A stretch of 64,000 bases of DNA from Chrysogorgia sp. JL179-B06 (GCA_035772405.1 JAYKKM010000149.1:5676001-5740000), one strand, 5' to 3'. Shown: positions 1 to 13,190, counted from the stretch's first letter. Numbers and translations: made by a program. The notes: a model not told the origin generated them from the letters alone.

Positions 1-44
1 ACGTTGAGACTCGATAGAGTATAGGCATATCACACATATCACAT

Positions 45-135
45 CAGTTCGTGTTAGAGCGTCTCACCGGCAATCAGAAGGTTACGGGTTCGATTCCCGT
101 CAGGGACTCAGAAAAGTTTTTCTGAGGTATATAGG
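45..135 (+). repeat. tRNA-derived SINE 3' half
   Basis: The stretch contains a Pol III B-box (GGTTCGATTCC at about 89-99) in a tRNA-like context, followed by a tail ending TTTTTCTGAGG. The same B-box and tail recur at 4733-4780. No acceptor stem or anticodon arm can be folded with confidence, so this is a SINE-type relic, not a tRNA gene. Confidence 0.5.
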
Positions 136-161
136 CTTGATGCATATCTTCACATATATAT

Positions 162-169
<8 letters not shown>

Positions 170-213
<44 letters not shown>
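170..213. repeat. (TA)n microsatellite
   Basis: An uninterrupted TA run directly precedes the CACTGTAAATG terminus at 214. Confidence 0.95.
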
Positions 214-216
<3 letters not shown>

Positions 217-940
217 TGTAAATGAAAAAGGGTTGAAACGACCCCAAATTTCGTTTTAGCCCTATTGGAGCCGAAGCTGTTTTGGCCCTACGTGAAAGCC
301 ATTTTGGGATTCGAGCTAGATCGACACTAACAGGGCCATTTTAGGTACACTAAAAAGCCAATTTGGCCCTACCCGTTTCCAAAACAGCCCTGCCATTTTT
401 CAATTCAGCCCCACCGTTTTCCAATTCAGCCCCACAGATCAAAACGACTCTCATTCCCGGGGCTGTTACGGCTCCACTTGCAGCGCTACTTATGATGTCC
501 ATATCAGCCCCCAACGAATTCATTTTGGCTCTCTTTTTCCGAATTGGCTCTTACACATGTCAAATCGACCCATTTGTCAAATCGACTCCTGGTGGCAAAT
601 CGACTCCGTTGTCAAATCGACTCCCTCGTGCCAATTTAGCTCCCGTACTTCAAATCGACGCCCGCGTGTCATATCGACCCCCAAGTTTCAAATCGACTCA
701 TGTCAATTGTCAAATCGACTAACGCGTGTCAAATCGACTCGCGCGTGTCAAATCGACTCGCACGTGTCAAATCGACCCGTGTGTGTTAAATCGACTCCCG
801 GCTGTCAAATAGACTAGGGCGTGTCAAATCGACTCGCGCGTTTCAAGTCGACTCGACCGTGTCTCAAATCGACTCTCCTGCCAAATAGTTCTCTCTGTGT
901 AATCGGTTCGCGCGTGTTAAAGCGACGCGCGTGAAAGCAT
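214..940. repeat. Repeat with Tc1/mariner-like end and degenerate 'AAATCGACTC' array
   Basis: It starts at CACTGTAAATGAAAA next to a TA dinucleotide, as expected for a Tc1/mariner-type end. From about 545 to 930 a short motif of the form GTCAAATCGACTC(G/C)CGCGT repeats roughly every 20 bases with drift. The open frames across it (363-722, 557-817) are by-products of the repeat and carry no recognisable domain. The inverted counterpart of the terminus is at 6565-6599. Confidence 0.6.
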
Positions 941-3600
941 TGATATTATCTTCTCGATAGTTTTTATTGGTCGAGAATATCATCTATCTAATTTCAAGTG
1001 GCATGTTTGGCCAGTAAGACAATATTATAAATATGGGCCATTCTGGTTAGTAGATACATCATACATTTGAACCGTTTTGCGAGTTAGACTTAACCAGCTA
1101 CATCGTGCTACATCAATATGGATAGGATGCTTCCAGACAACATTTTTATGTTCAGAAGTAAAAGATTGGTTGCTGTCCCATGATTTCCCAGAAGGTCGTG
1201 GAACGTATCGGTAAGTTTCGCGATATTATATACTTTTACTGCAATGACACTATATATTGCACTATATATTGCTATATATTGTTATAGAAAGTGAATAATT
1301 AAATGGCGAGGACATGACAACCTTGTACGAAGTTGACGCAGAAATGACACTTTTTTCCTTCATTCAAATTTCGCCAGAAATTCAAGGGATTTCTTAGCGA
1401 CGTAATTGAAGAGAAGGTAAGAATTCACGTTAAAATTTTCGATTTCGCAAATTTTATACATTGTAACTTTTTAACAATTTCTATCTAACAAAATAATGTT
1501 CTATTCGAAAACCCGGCGCAGACGACCCGGGCTCTGGGAACGAGAATGTATGCGCCCGCGATATATTCATTCAGAGGTTCCGAACATGCGTAGAAACTAT
1601 TTGCGAATTTGGCGCCTATTCTACAAGTGACCGTTGGGATTTATATTTGCATTCGAAGAAGGAAAATGGGATAAAATCTAGCGCTAAACTCGCGTTCGAT
1701 ACAGTATTTTGTTCACTTAATATTTAGTGTTATAAAGATGTTACTTTTCTCAGGAAATACGTTCAAGAAACGCCTCGTAGTTGGATTGTCCGCTGTGGAA
1801 GAATTTTCAACATGGCTGATCTCCATGTCGACCTGATCACTGGACTGTCGATTTCGCTACTAAGCTTATTCAAATTGTTGCGTATATAAGCTACAAAACG
1901 AATACGAGCCTTGTAGTATTAAATTCCAGCTTCTCTGTTTGTTATATTTGTAGTGTGCGTGTGCGAGTGACGGCGAGAATGAAGATGATGGTGTTATGGT
2001 GGTGTACATGTACCAAACACTTCTAGCCGAGGCCAAATGCGTATCCAGTCACAATGACAATCGCCATCGTCTGCCGATAGTTCTCCCAACCAAGCTAGTT
2101 CTCCCAACCAAGCTAGTTCTCCCGAGTAGGTGTATCGGCTGGCTTCATCTGTGCATGTAAGTCTTAAATTTGCCATATTTTACATTCCAATATATTTAAC
2201 CTTAGTAGTTAGTAATTTTGATGTGTATGTTTAATGTTCTCCTATTTAAGCTAGTTAAGACTTAATTATTGCAATTTTGTCTAATGCCTACGATTTAAAT
2301 ATCTTTTATCATTGAATCTTTGACAGTTCTATCGAGAAAATTATTCAACAAGTTATAGGAAGCTTAGGATTAATAAATAAATAGACGGACAGTTTCTGAA
2401 TGCCTGAACTGGCAAATATTATGGACATTCACATTAGTGGTTTATTTCAGCTTATTGGATAGAAATTCAATGGACAGGGAAATGTATTATCCTATTATCA
2501 TTCTTATAATTTGGCGGCCCTTTTTCCCCAGAGTGTAAGATCACTTTTAGATTTCAAGAGTTTGTAGAACTGCACAACATATACAATTACCTGGTTATGC
2601 TGCCCTTGAAGCAAAATAATGTTTCTTAATTAGCTTAATTTACACTTGTATATAAAAAATCTATCAATGTTATATGTTTGATTTATAAATATATTATTTA
2701 ATCACATTTCTACGGTCTGTACTATGATATACATGGGCTGCACACTCTTTGGGAACCTGCAGGGCTGCAGGAATTTTGTGGTCTGTGATTCAAAATGCTG
2801 AACAGTATTTTCATTGTTGAAAGGTATTGCTCCTATTTCTCTTGTGCAAAATAATTAGTTGGATAGCCTGGGCAAGTGTTGTGATGGATGTTTTTATTTA
2901 CACACAATGGGTATTCTCCATTGTGACATTAAGTCAGATAATATTATGGTTATCCACGGTTCTGCTATGCAATTAGAACCTAAAATAGTATATTTAAATT
3001 TTAAATAAGGCAAATTATATAAGAAATTGTGTAGTAAAGAAAATTCCAAGTAATAAAAGAAACTTTACAAAGGTAACTATCAACACATTGTCATTAACCC
3101 TGTGCATTATATGACGGGTTGTATCATCCATGTGCTGCAACAGATGTATATAGCTTTGGCATACTGCTGAATTAGGTTTCAAAATTACCAGCACTGGAAC
3201 ACCTCAAGAAAGTGTCCTGTTTGTGTATTAATTCAGTGTTTGGATCAACACCCAACAAATAAGTTGAGGTATTTAGTGACATTAATGCTAGTTTCACACA
3301 TCTACGGTATGTATCATGATTTGCAAGTTGCAAACAGACAAATTATTTGCTGATGCCAAAGGCAGGCTTGCAGTACTGGTTATGTATATTTGATTAGTGT
3401 TGGAATACATGTATATTTACCACTGCACTGTACACTGTAGATTGTAAAATTGAACATACAGTATATCACAACCATGCTCTTTATAATTATTCAAGGCTAA
3501 GACTAACTGGATAGAAAAATTCAAACTGCCCATCATGGTATGTATCTGTCCTGTATAGTTTTGTTAATTAAAAAATGTGTGTTTTGTTTCTTTGAAATAA
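941..3600. other. Gene-free region, no recognised element
   Basis: AT-rich sequence without an ORF of convincing composition on either strand. A small tandem repeat of AGTTCTCCCAACCAAGCT lies at about 2095-2130 and makes a short repetitive minus-strand ORF that I do not regard as a gene. Confidence 0.6.
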
Positions 3601-4732
3601 ATAAATATATATATATATATTATATATTATATATATATAATGTGTGTTGTAAACTTGTAAACTGCAGGAATGCACTACTGACATTTTGACATACATACAC
3701 ACATATACACATACTCTACATACATACAATGCATACAATACACACATACATGCATTAAAACCTCGGCAATACACAACTACACTACTTATAATTTTGCTAT
3801 ATATCAGAATTGTCTTACACAACATGTGAGTGTAGTTTCTCTGCATGTACACTGAGACTACACGCACAAAGCCAGGTGTTACGAAACTCCTAAGCGTCAC
3901 TATAACTAACAGTCTAACATAATTGTGCTATTTGTTGTATTGTATTGCAAATACTGCAATATGGCTAGCTCTGCTACTAGTGACATCAGTTGTTATTCTG
4001 GGCATTTGTTTGCATGGCGAGAAATGAAGGCCACGCACGCGCGTTGGGAATGTACTGTATACAACACAATTCTCACCCGAATAGTAATTACATAGGGAGA
4101 ATAAAGAAATGTCTTAATATGTCTCTAGATGTTTGAGAAAACCTATCATTTCAATCTGATACAAGCAAAGTGAAGTATCAGTCACTGAAATGTCATTGGC
4201 AAACCTGTTTTTACGTTCTGAACGATGCGTTTATCGCGAACAAATTTTGACCAAATGCTCAACAAGAACAAATATGGAGAAATCATAATTACCACTGACC
4301 TAGCTTCCCATGCCATTCAAATACATCCATTTCAGTCAGTTTACAAGCTGGTTTCAATCTGATTCGAGTTGCCCAAGAGACAGTTCCTTCGGTTGCATAT
4401 ATGATTTTTTGCGTGTATTTGTGATCTCTGCGTTTTCTCAGTGTCGAATCTTGTATTATTAGTCCTTTCTCCGGAATCTGCGCATAATTTTGAGTGCAAT
4501 TCATTGCATACTAGACGGTATATTTCCATTTCTTGTCTTGCATGTATCGTGGTTCGATATATTGTCCGCCATTTGTTTAGCTACCAGTCTCGTAAACTGT
4601 AAATAAACACTCGGCTTTGAAAACTACGCGACAAATGGTGGTATTTTTAAATATATGAATATGGATGAGGTGAAGACGAGGCCTCTATTTTAATAAATAA
4701 CTTAACACTTAACAAACAGTGTTATATTACAG
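3601..4732. other. Gene-free region with short TA and CA/TG-rich tracts
   Basis: Short (TA)n at about 3605-3645, then a CATA-rich stretch to about 3760. Minus-strand ORFs of 60-110 codons here have no domain and partly reflect the low-complexity sequence. Nothing else is identified. Confidence 0.55.
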
Positions 4733-4790
4733 GTTCGATTCCTGTCTGGGACATAATTTTTCTGAGGATACGAGCTTGACGATCGTCCAT
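4733..4790 (+). repeat. SINE tail, second copy
   Basis: It repeats the B-box GGTTCGATTCC and the TTTTTCTGAGG tail seen at 89-130, then diverges. About 1 kb with no identified feature follows. Confidence 0.5.
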
Positions 4791-5872
4791 GTATCGTCTG
4801 TCTACTCCAAGTTCTCCCACATTCATAACAGCAGTATTATGTATAAAACAGTGTTATGCAGTATATTAAACAAGCAAACAGGTGATGGAAACCAATTTAT
4901 TTCTCATTTCCATAAAAAATAAATTATTGATTGGATGGGGAGTGCAGAGTCAGAAATCCAATGAATTAAACTATGTTAAATTACTGGACAATTCTATTCC
5001 TGAAAATAACCGTGAAAATTTATTGTTGGTAGTCTGGGTAATAGTATAGTGCCCAACACCTCCTCCGCCCCGCCCCCTAAATGTCTTTCATTTCTCGTCA
5101 TGAAGAAAGTTGGAATTTTTTCTTCATAGAGAATTATTCAAGATTTTATTAAGTTTGTACTAGAACTGTAGGTCGAAAAATATTGAAAGGCAACAGATTA
5201 ATTTTTTATCTGATTGGTTATTTTTAGGAGCATGAAAAAGTGAAACTTGTTGTGTCAAACTTGGAACAACCTCGTATTGTGGTCCTTGGAACTGCATTGG
5301 AGTATAATAACAAACAAGTGCTGTTTTGAGGCTGTTCTTTCCTTGTTGACAAGTTTCTATGTTTTAATATAGATTATGGTAACGCTAAGGGTGTGTTATC
5401 CTTTTTGGAAACTGTAGTTCTTGGCAACACTAAGCAAAAGGGTTGCAATTTTTCAATGCATTTTCATAAGTATTTCATGAGAACCATGTTTATATTTTGG
5501 CTATTATTTTTAGGTTATTGTTATCAATGAATTGAAAAACTTTATTTGTTCAGACAGTCGAACTCTTACGCAAGTTATTCACAAAATAGGTTTCAGCAAG
5601 TACAGTAATCAATGTGATATTAGACAATGCCTTCAGGTTATTAATATTGCTAGTTATGGTTCCGTATATTATTTATTTTGTTAACTTCGCAAATGAAAAT
5701 TATTACAATTATTATTCATTCTAAATATTGTACAGTTGCTGTATTTTAATCTTTTGTTCGAATCTGGGTGCAGGTCCAAGCCGCATACTGGTCCAAACGG
5801 TTCAAAAATTTTGCTAACTTTCAATCTGCTGTATATTGGCTTGTTTTGGGTCCGTATAATGACTAAAATATA

Positions 5873-6480
5873 GAGCCAAAATAGCTCCGCTCCGCAAGCT
5901 AAATCGACACTTTTTGGGGGCCATAATGCCACCGAATATGAGCCAAAGTGACTCATTGGTTTTCCAAAATGGCCCCGCGATTTTCTGAAATGGCCTTGGT
6001 CAAAAGTTGAAACAGCCCCTGCTTCTTCCAGAACAGCCCTTCATTGGGGGCAGAAACTGCTCTCTATTGTTGGAGCCAAAATGGCTCTGCTCCGCAAGCT
6101 GAATCGACACTTTTTTGGGGCCATAATGCCACCGAATAGGAGCCAAATTGACTACTAGATTTTCCAAAATGGCCCCACAATTTTCTGAAATGGCCCTGGT
6201 CAAAAGTTGAAACAGCCCCTGCTTCTTCCAGAACAGCCCTTCATTGGGGGCTGAAACTGCTCTCTATTGTTGGAGCCAAAATAGCTCCGCTCCGCAAGCT
6301 GAATCGACACTTTTTTGGGGCCATAATGCCACCGAATAGGAGCCAAATCGACCCCTTGATTTTCCAAAATGGCCCCGCGATTTTCTGAAATGGCCCTGGT
6401 CAAAAGTTGAAACAGCCCCTGCTTCTTCTAAAACAGCCCTTACTTAAAGCTGAAACAGCCCATACCCTGGAGGGGCCAAA
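5873..6480. repeat. 200-bp tandem repeat, three copies
   Basis: The word GAGCCAAAAT recurs at 5873, 6073 and 6273, and each unit ends with GAAACAGCCCCTGCTTCTTC. The period is exactly 200 bases. The near-identical minus-strand ORFs (6000-6203, 6200-6403) are repeat copies, not genes. Confidence 0.9.
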
Positions 6481-6564
6481 TCACCCCTTAGGGGCCATCT
6501 TATTATAGGTGCCATTTTGACCCCAAAAAAAGATCTATTCTGGGGTCACCGTTTCGGCCCCCTT

Positions 6565-6599
6565 TTTTGGGTCGTTTCAGCCCATTTTCATTTACAGTG
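6565..6599. repeat. Terminal inverted repeat matching 214-250
   Basis: The stretch ends TTTTCATTTACAGTG followed by TA. Its reverse complement matches the CACTGTAAATGAAAA terminus at 214, including the following TGAAACGACCC. Such ends beside TA are typical of Tc1/mariner-type elements. It could be the right end of one 6.4-kb element starting at 214, or of a separate related copy. Confidence 0.6.
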
Positions 6600-6818
6600 T
6601 ATATATATATATATATATAGATATATATAGATATAGATATAGATATATAGATATAGATATATAGATATAGATATATAGATATATATATATATATATAGAT
6701 ATAGATACAGTATATACTAGATATAGATATATAGATATAGATATATATATATAGATATAGATATAGATATATAGATATATAGATATATATATATATAGAT
6801 ATATATATATATAGATAT

Positions 6819-6912
<94 letters not shown>

Positions 6913-6915
6913 TGT
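6600..6915. repeat. (TA)n / (GATATA)n tract
   Basis: A pure and interspersed TA/GATATA tract of over 300 bases. The Ile/Tyr-only ORFs in it are low-complexity artefacts. Confidence 0.95.
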
Positions 6916-7009
6916 ATATATATAAGCCACACATGGTAGGACCAACTCGATCCTTATAAGGAAGTAAAAGGTCGTTTTGGGTGATCCGATTGGCCATTAT
7001 CGATTTGTG

Positions 7010-7400
7010 ATCAGAAGAACTACATAAAGAGGTTTTTACGAAGGGTATACACGTTTGCGTAAGATAACAGGTACGTGTGTTAAGTATTTAGTCTCGCTAA
7101 TTCCAAATCTGTTTTCAGAATTGAAATTGGTTAAATATTGATCGAGATAACGTATACAGTTTATTGTGTGTAATTTGCGTATATGTATACACTATTGATA
7201 TATGCTGGATATTTGTGTATAAAGTGGACGGGTATTCTACGATTTAACGATATATGTGTATATATACATATATATTATAATAGGTACGTACTGTGTTATG
7301 TATTTACACTCGCTAATTCCAAATCTGTTTTCATAAAAACGGTTAAATTGATCGAGATAACGTTCAAAACGAGGGATAGGTGACAAAGTCCTAAAGGTCG
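7010..7400. repeat. Dispersed repeat, two partial copies
   Basis: The words GGTACGT...GT(T)ATGTATTTA and TCGCTAATTCCAAATCTGTTTTCA occur at about 7070-7120 and again at about 7283-7335. A diverged third copy is at 14375-14470. No coding content. From here to 8210 I see nothing further apart from a Penelope-like CCTGAAGATGACC segment near 7635. Confidence 0.5.
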
Positions 7401-8210
7401 CTTATAAGCTTGCTTATAAAGCTTGCTTATGACCATGGGTTGTTTTATAACGCAGCCAATGGTCTCGTTATTCCTATATGCTACCAGCAATCTTTTATTA
7501 CATAATATACGACAATTTTATTATAGTATACAAAAGATGTTTGTTAACAGGTTGTTTAACCAATGAAGGTTTAGTTTGATTATTCACTCAGCTTTGCAGC
7601 TGTCGCGAAGGTTAGTTAATGGTTAATTTAAACCCTGAAGATGACCTTGTAGTTGAAAATTACGTTTGGTAGTTTTTAAACTTTTAAACTTTTAACCTGT
7701 GTGTAAGACATATTATGAAGCGAACATTATGATGTATGTATTATATGTATTTGCATGTCTCATCTATTTTAAGGCACATGCAGCCACATCGGTTTGTGGT
7801 CTGAAAAATATGATTCATATATATTCCACTTGTAACCAGAAGTGATCCATTATCGGTTGTATAGGAAGGTAGATGCAACTTTTGCTGATATGAGGGACCA
7901 AATATTTTAACTATCTGCTGCTTCTGACTTTCATGTGATAGCCATGAAAGTCAATCTTGAAATCACCACATATTATGCCGAATACTCTTGGGTAAATTTA
8001 TCTAATAAGCCAGTTCGTAATGTCCACTGCGCGTCAAAATGACGAGTTCTGCGTCGGGATAAAACTTATTTTAATTCATAACATCAGGCTAAAACCACAA
8101 TAGACATTTGCATTTCTATTTACACTTGCAAATTCGTTATACTGAATTCCCAGCCTGATATTATGAATTGAAATAAGATTTATCCGACGCACTGGCTTAT
8201 TGTCTTAAGC

Positions 8211-8400
8211 CTGGTTTCCATATGATCGCTACGATCGCTGCAATCGCTCAATTTAAAACCCGGCGATCGTAGCGGAAACCACACGAAACCACACGATCGT
8301 AGCGATCGCTATCGCCGAGATAGAAAATGTTCTAGGGCGATTATATGGAAACACTGGTTCAGCGATCCTTACGATCTCAGCGATCGGTACGGTACCCCAG
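8211..8400. repeat. GCGATCG-rich palindromic MITE
   Basis: It begins CCTGGTTTCCATATGATCGC and contains repeated (C/T)GATCG(C/T)(A/T)(A/G)CGATCG motifs. The same family in the other orientation ends ATGGAAACCAGGC at about 13863. The region 8400-9230 after it holds nothing I can identify. Confidence 0.65.
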
Positions 8401-9232
8401 CGATATTCGGCTATATATCTATAAAACACATTACTGTGATAAGATTAAACGATTCCTTCATTGTATACATCACGCAAATTTAGATGAATCAGTGAAACTA
8501 AAGCATTTTATGTAAATATTTGCTGCCACAGGCAGCACACTAATCTTGACTTGGGTTGCTGTGTCTCGTACCCAGACCTCTTCGCGGAACTATGTATAGT
8601 CAATCTACATTCAAATCACGCTCGATTTTTCATGGATGTCCACAGATTTATGACGTTTTATGTCGTAACTCGTAGATGTTCGTATAATCGCCGGATGCGG
8701 AAACTATCTGAATCAAATGTTCGGATAGAACTTGCCAACGGCTTGCATGCAAACAAAATAAAATCTCTTTAGCTACAAGATCAAGCCACGATATTTTGTG
8801 AAGAGCCTCGTTCGTCAATCGTCATATAACGTGTTCTGCTTTAGTGCTGAACTTCTGGCAGTTGTTAGTTTATCGACTTCTATAATGTCAACTTTTTGTG
8901 TTCATATTTAACTGCATTTTTTTGCAAGCCTTGCACAGAGAATTACGTTATACAACTATTTTATCTTTATGTTCAACTGCATTTTTTTGAAACTGTTCAA
9001 CTTACATCTATTGGCTTCAATATTAACTGTTCAACTTACATCTGATTCTGTTGACTTACATCTGTTGACTTCAATAAGTCCGCCACTTATTTGTGCTATT
9101 TGGCACAATATCACAACTGCCTTGAATTTTGAGGCAGCACTTTCCTTGCGATAGTAACTTCTAGTTTATGTAAATATCTGTAAAATAATTATCTGTCTTG
9201 ATGACGTACAGTACCGCTCAGAAGTAACCTAA

Positions 9233-9350
9233 CACTGCGGTTGCGGTGAGGTTGCGGTGAGGTAGCGGTGGAGATGCGGTGAGGTTGCGGTGAGGTTGCG
9301 GTGAGGTAGCGGTGAGGAAGCGGTGAGGTAGCGGTTAGGTTGCGGTCTAC
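9233..9350. repeat. Minisatellite of GAGGTTGCGGT units
   Basis: About ten tandem copies of an 11-12-base unit, GAGGT(T/A)GCGGT. Non-coding. Confidence 0.9.
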
Positions 9351-9839
9351 ACATCTAACCGCAACGGTCGACTAAACGCTTCGGGTTCCGAGTTCATCCG
9401 ACCAAAAGCCGGCAGCAGAAAGACATGACGCGGACGTCAAATAACTTGCCGTATCAAGTTCAAAACAAAGGGAATTATTAACTGGTAATCATTGGAGCAG
9501 TTTTGAAGTCATTCTTATATTAGTCTCTGTATTCTGCATACAATGTATAACGATTTCGTGGTTGAACTCCTAACAACGACGACGACGTTGGTACAAATGC
9601 ACAAACTGAAAGCCTGTTATGTTGGAATTTATCAAATAACGTTAACAATAATATCTCCCGAAATAGTCTTACCAAATAACTATTATTGCGTGAAAGCATT
9701 TTAGGACAAGAAAATTTAACGGGCATCTTGATACGATTTACGATTATGTTATAACTGTTGTGTTTCGAGCCGTTTATTGACCCAACGGCATGTTTTGCTG
9801 TCGCATGTTTCTTAAACTCATCGGGTATATTATATTATA

Positions 9840-9915
9840 CTCATCCCGTTTCAAACGTCGAACTTATCATGTGTCGAACTTATCATGTGTCGAACCTAGA
9901 TAAGTGACAAATTCG
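9840..9915. repeat. Short repeat GTCGAACTTATCATGT
   Basis: Two direct copies of TCGAACTTATCATGTG. Inverted relatives (ACACATGATAAATTCGA) lie at 13528-13620. The surrounding 9351-10264 has no other identified feature. Confidence 0.55.
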
Positions 9916-10264
9916 ACGTTTGAATAAGCATATATCCGACCAAAGCGGTCGAACTTAATAATATTGCGGTCGATCTTATCACGTGCATATAATACGGTCC
10001 ATTGACAAGTTTCAAAACTCCAAATCCGTACTACGTACGATGAACTACTGTATATCATTGGCATTGCTATCCGACATGCTTCTCATGTATGTAACTGATT
10101 GCTCTTATGTGAACTATAAGATAACGTAAAAAACCTCAAGTTAAGCCAGAGCTTTTGACATGTGTATTGTCAATTTCCGTTTAATTCGGCACGTGGCGCT
10201 TTCGCCACGGTGAGAAGAGCATGCCTGGAGACTGGCAGGCGCTCTCATTGTAAAGACTTAAAAC

Positions 10265-12755
10265 CAGGGGCGGATTTAGGGTACGTCAAACACGGCAAGC
10301 GACGTACACTAAACTTCGAGACTAATTTATTCATGAATTAATTAGTTTGAATTTTCAAAAAAACTTCTAAAAATGTTTTAAAAATTTGAAAAATAAATAT
10401 TCAAACTTTTAAAAATTTTATTTAAATTTTGAAATTTTCGAAATTTTCATTTTGCCCGTAATTAGCGCGCTAAAAAAAATATTTTCGGCTGAGAAGACTT
10501 TGCCTACTTCATGTAGTCTGAACGAAACTGTTCATATGATAGGGTTATTGAGGGACCTCCTTTCTTCCATTTACAATTGAGGATAATTCGAGTACGGCAA
10601 AATGGCCGATGTACGGCAAAATGGCCGCAAACACGAGCACTGATTGGTCAAAAGCAGTAAAAAATGGCCAGTGTACGTCGGAAGTAAATGCAGTGTACGT
10701 CGGAAGTGAGAAAAAGTATAACTCGGCTGTCTTAGTCAGCACATGGTCAGCAGTAAATTGACTCGAATGAGACTGAGTTTCGATTATGGTCTACGGATGT
10801 TACGGCCGAACTTGTAGAGAACGCTGCAAGACATTGTACCGGGATTTTGACCCAGAGTCATATTCCTCAATCCTCAGTGTGCAAGAGCTGTTAATGGAAA
10901 GAAAGTTGTATTGCTTTTAATAAAGTGAGTGGAAACTATCTTAGCTTTAGTAGTTTAGTTCCTAAAACTTGTGTAACCTTTAAAAGCGTAAATTATTTAA
11001 ATTAGATAAGATAGGTGACGTATATTATGTTCGACTATAGAGTATTTATGAATAATACATCATATATTAATTATTGAGATAATGAGATGTGTTTAGCCAA
11101 CCATCGCCAATTTTTACTTCAATAATCTGATCAACAGCGTTAAATATTGAATTCCAATACCTCTTCTCGAACAGTCTACTGTTTATTTTTTCTTTAATAT
11201 TCGATTGGTTTGGATTGTGTTTTGACTTTGTATCTGGCTTTTAAATATAGATCTCCTAGTATAGATTCTGGATGTTCTGCGAATCAGCTTGTTAAAAAAG
11301 AAGCTATTTTAAACTGTTGTGATAACACATGATCTAGTTTCTTATGTATTCTTGGTTTGGCTTCTGTTACAAACAGAAATATTTTTTGTTATTACCCTGA
11401 CTGTGGGGAACAGAAATTTAAATTACTTTTTAATTGTAAAGTAGAACCATGTCCACCTTTAAGAGGTATGTGAGATGTACATATCCTATTTTGTTTTCAA
11501 GGCATTGTTGAATCAGGTAACGTATTTCAACCATATCATTTTGTCCCTCTCATGTTTTATGCTGAGCCAACAGGAGGAGAAAAAAGGATGTTTCACAAAA
11601 AATCTCCTCCAACCTGTAAAGTCTAAATAAAATTCCAGTGGAAATTTGGTTCAATCTAAAATTTATTTTCCTTTTATAACTACACCAGACCCCAAACCTT
11701 GCCATACTATCAAACACACCAATTGCTTTTGTTCCATCGTCAGAATTAAGTGGCAAAACAGCTGCAAAACAGCTGCAACCAACTCACCTGCTCCTTCTGC
11801 AACCACTTCACCATCCACAAGTTCAACTATCACTACCAGCACTTCCCAAATAAATTTTATTCATGAGTATGATATTGCTACTTATAGAGAGAAAGCCAAA
11901 GGTACGACCGATTTGGAAATTGATGTTCTAAATTCTAATAAAAAATGTGTTCAATTATAAAACATCCTACATGGTCTATTATTCTCTTCTCAAAACTCTT
12001 TCTCTTTAGGCAAGTAACTGGCACCTCAAAACCAGACAGCTCGGGGTAGATAAGGGGTAGAATAAAGTAATAGATAGTTAATATGACCAGGATGATGTAG
12101 AGAGTGAGCTCTCTCTATGTCCATGAAATGTCCTACATGGTCCATTTTTCTCTTCTCATAACTCTTTCTCTTTAGGTGAGTATCTGGCGCCTCAAAACCA
12201 GACAGCTCAGGGTAGATAAGGGGTAAACTATTTGGTAGTTATATACATACATCAAGTGTCTTTCAGCTTGATAAGTTAAAGGAAAACAAATTAGTTACTC
12301 AAGCTTTTGCAAACTCAGAATTAATATGACCAAGATGATGTGAGGCCACAGTGAGTGTGAGCTCCTCTCAGTCGGTACCCATGAAATGTCTTATGGTCTA
12401 TTTACTTTATTTCTTCTAATCAGAGAAGGAATTTGGCAGCTAAGGCTATGTCTTGGCTGTCCATGTCTAGGCATGCTGATGAGCTCTGACAGAGCGAAAC
12501 AGTCCAAAACAAGCTCTCCAATAACGATTGAAACAAGTGCAAGCATTTTTTTTAAAAATAAATCGCAAAATGTGGCCATAAAAATGCAAATTAGCACTGT
12601 AAGATTTTTCTAAAAAAATCTTGTCAGAATGCAGGAAATGCCATTTCAGAGAGCCAAATTTTAAAAAAATTCCGGGGGGCATGCCCCCGCACCCCCCTAG
12701 ATTGCGCAATTTCCGTGTTTTGACGTACACTGAAAAATTCCTAGATCCGCCCCTG
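10265..12755. mobile_element. Non-autonomous hAT-like DNA transposon with intact 8-bp TSD
   Basis: The left end starts CAGGGGCGGAT and the right end finishes ATCCGCCCCTG; inside both, GTACGTCAAA(A)CACGG is also inverted. The element is flanked on both sides by the identical octamer CTTAAAAC (10257-10264 and 12756-12763). An 8-bp duplication with CAGGG ends is diagnostic of the hAT superfamily. No transposase frame is visible. Internally, a roughly 165-bp block starting around 11963 is repeated at about 12130, with a diverged partial copy near 12310-12400. The 104-codon ORF at 11646-11960 has no recognisable domain. Confidence 0.85.
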
Positions 12756-13039
12756 CTTAAAACTGTGAGTAATTCTCTAATAACTAATACCTCCATGCAA
12801 TATATACTATAAAATCATGAGGGAGTACAACTTTTCAAAGAGAGTACCACCGGAGTGACCCGTGAGTGACCGGACAAGTAAACAAATCAACGAGCGTCCG
12901 ATTTATTTTGTCAGGCTAAACTGCTATAGTACTGCTAGAAGATGGTAACCATTAACAACTTCATTAACCACTTTTGCATTCTGCGTCGACATATAGCCCA
13001 ACTTTATCACTTTACCTGAAAATTGATATTGAGCAATCG

Positions 13040-13190
13040 AAGCGCGCGGTCACTCAAAGTGCTTCAGTTTTGTTTCAAGCGTGGCAAACCAGGCCACGTG
13101 TCAACAGTGCCGGCAAAGCAGGCCAAATGCATGATGGCAGAAGCATGTCAACAGTGCCATTTCTCTTCATGTTTCCCTGAGAATGATTGT
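13040..13190 (+). pseudogene. Possible Gypsy gag zinc-knuckle relic
   Basis: The plus-strand reading around 13060-13150 contains CFKRGKPGH...AKQAKC, resembling a CCHC zinc knuckle pair of retrotransposon Gag with one cysteine replaced. No other gag or pol sequence flanks it, so this is at most a small decayed fragment, judged by eye only. Confidence 0.35.

Noticed and set aside
45..115. Possible tRNA gene at the window start
   Set aside because: Only the B-box half is tRNA-like, and the same block with its tail recurs at 4733, so it is a SINE fragment.
363..817. ORFs of 119 and 86 codons
   Set aside because: They follow a degenerate short tandem repeat in two frames; composition is dictated by the repeat.
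6503..6997. Ile/Tyr-rich ORFs up to 164 codons
   Set aside because: Translation of a (TA)n/(GATATA)n tract.
7630..7670. Hammerhead-like CCTGAAGATGACC...TTGAAAATTACG
   Set aside because: It has a CUGANGA-like word and a GAAA, but I could not form stem II or a cleavage triplet. Probably a Penelope-like element end.
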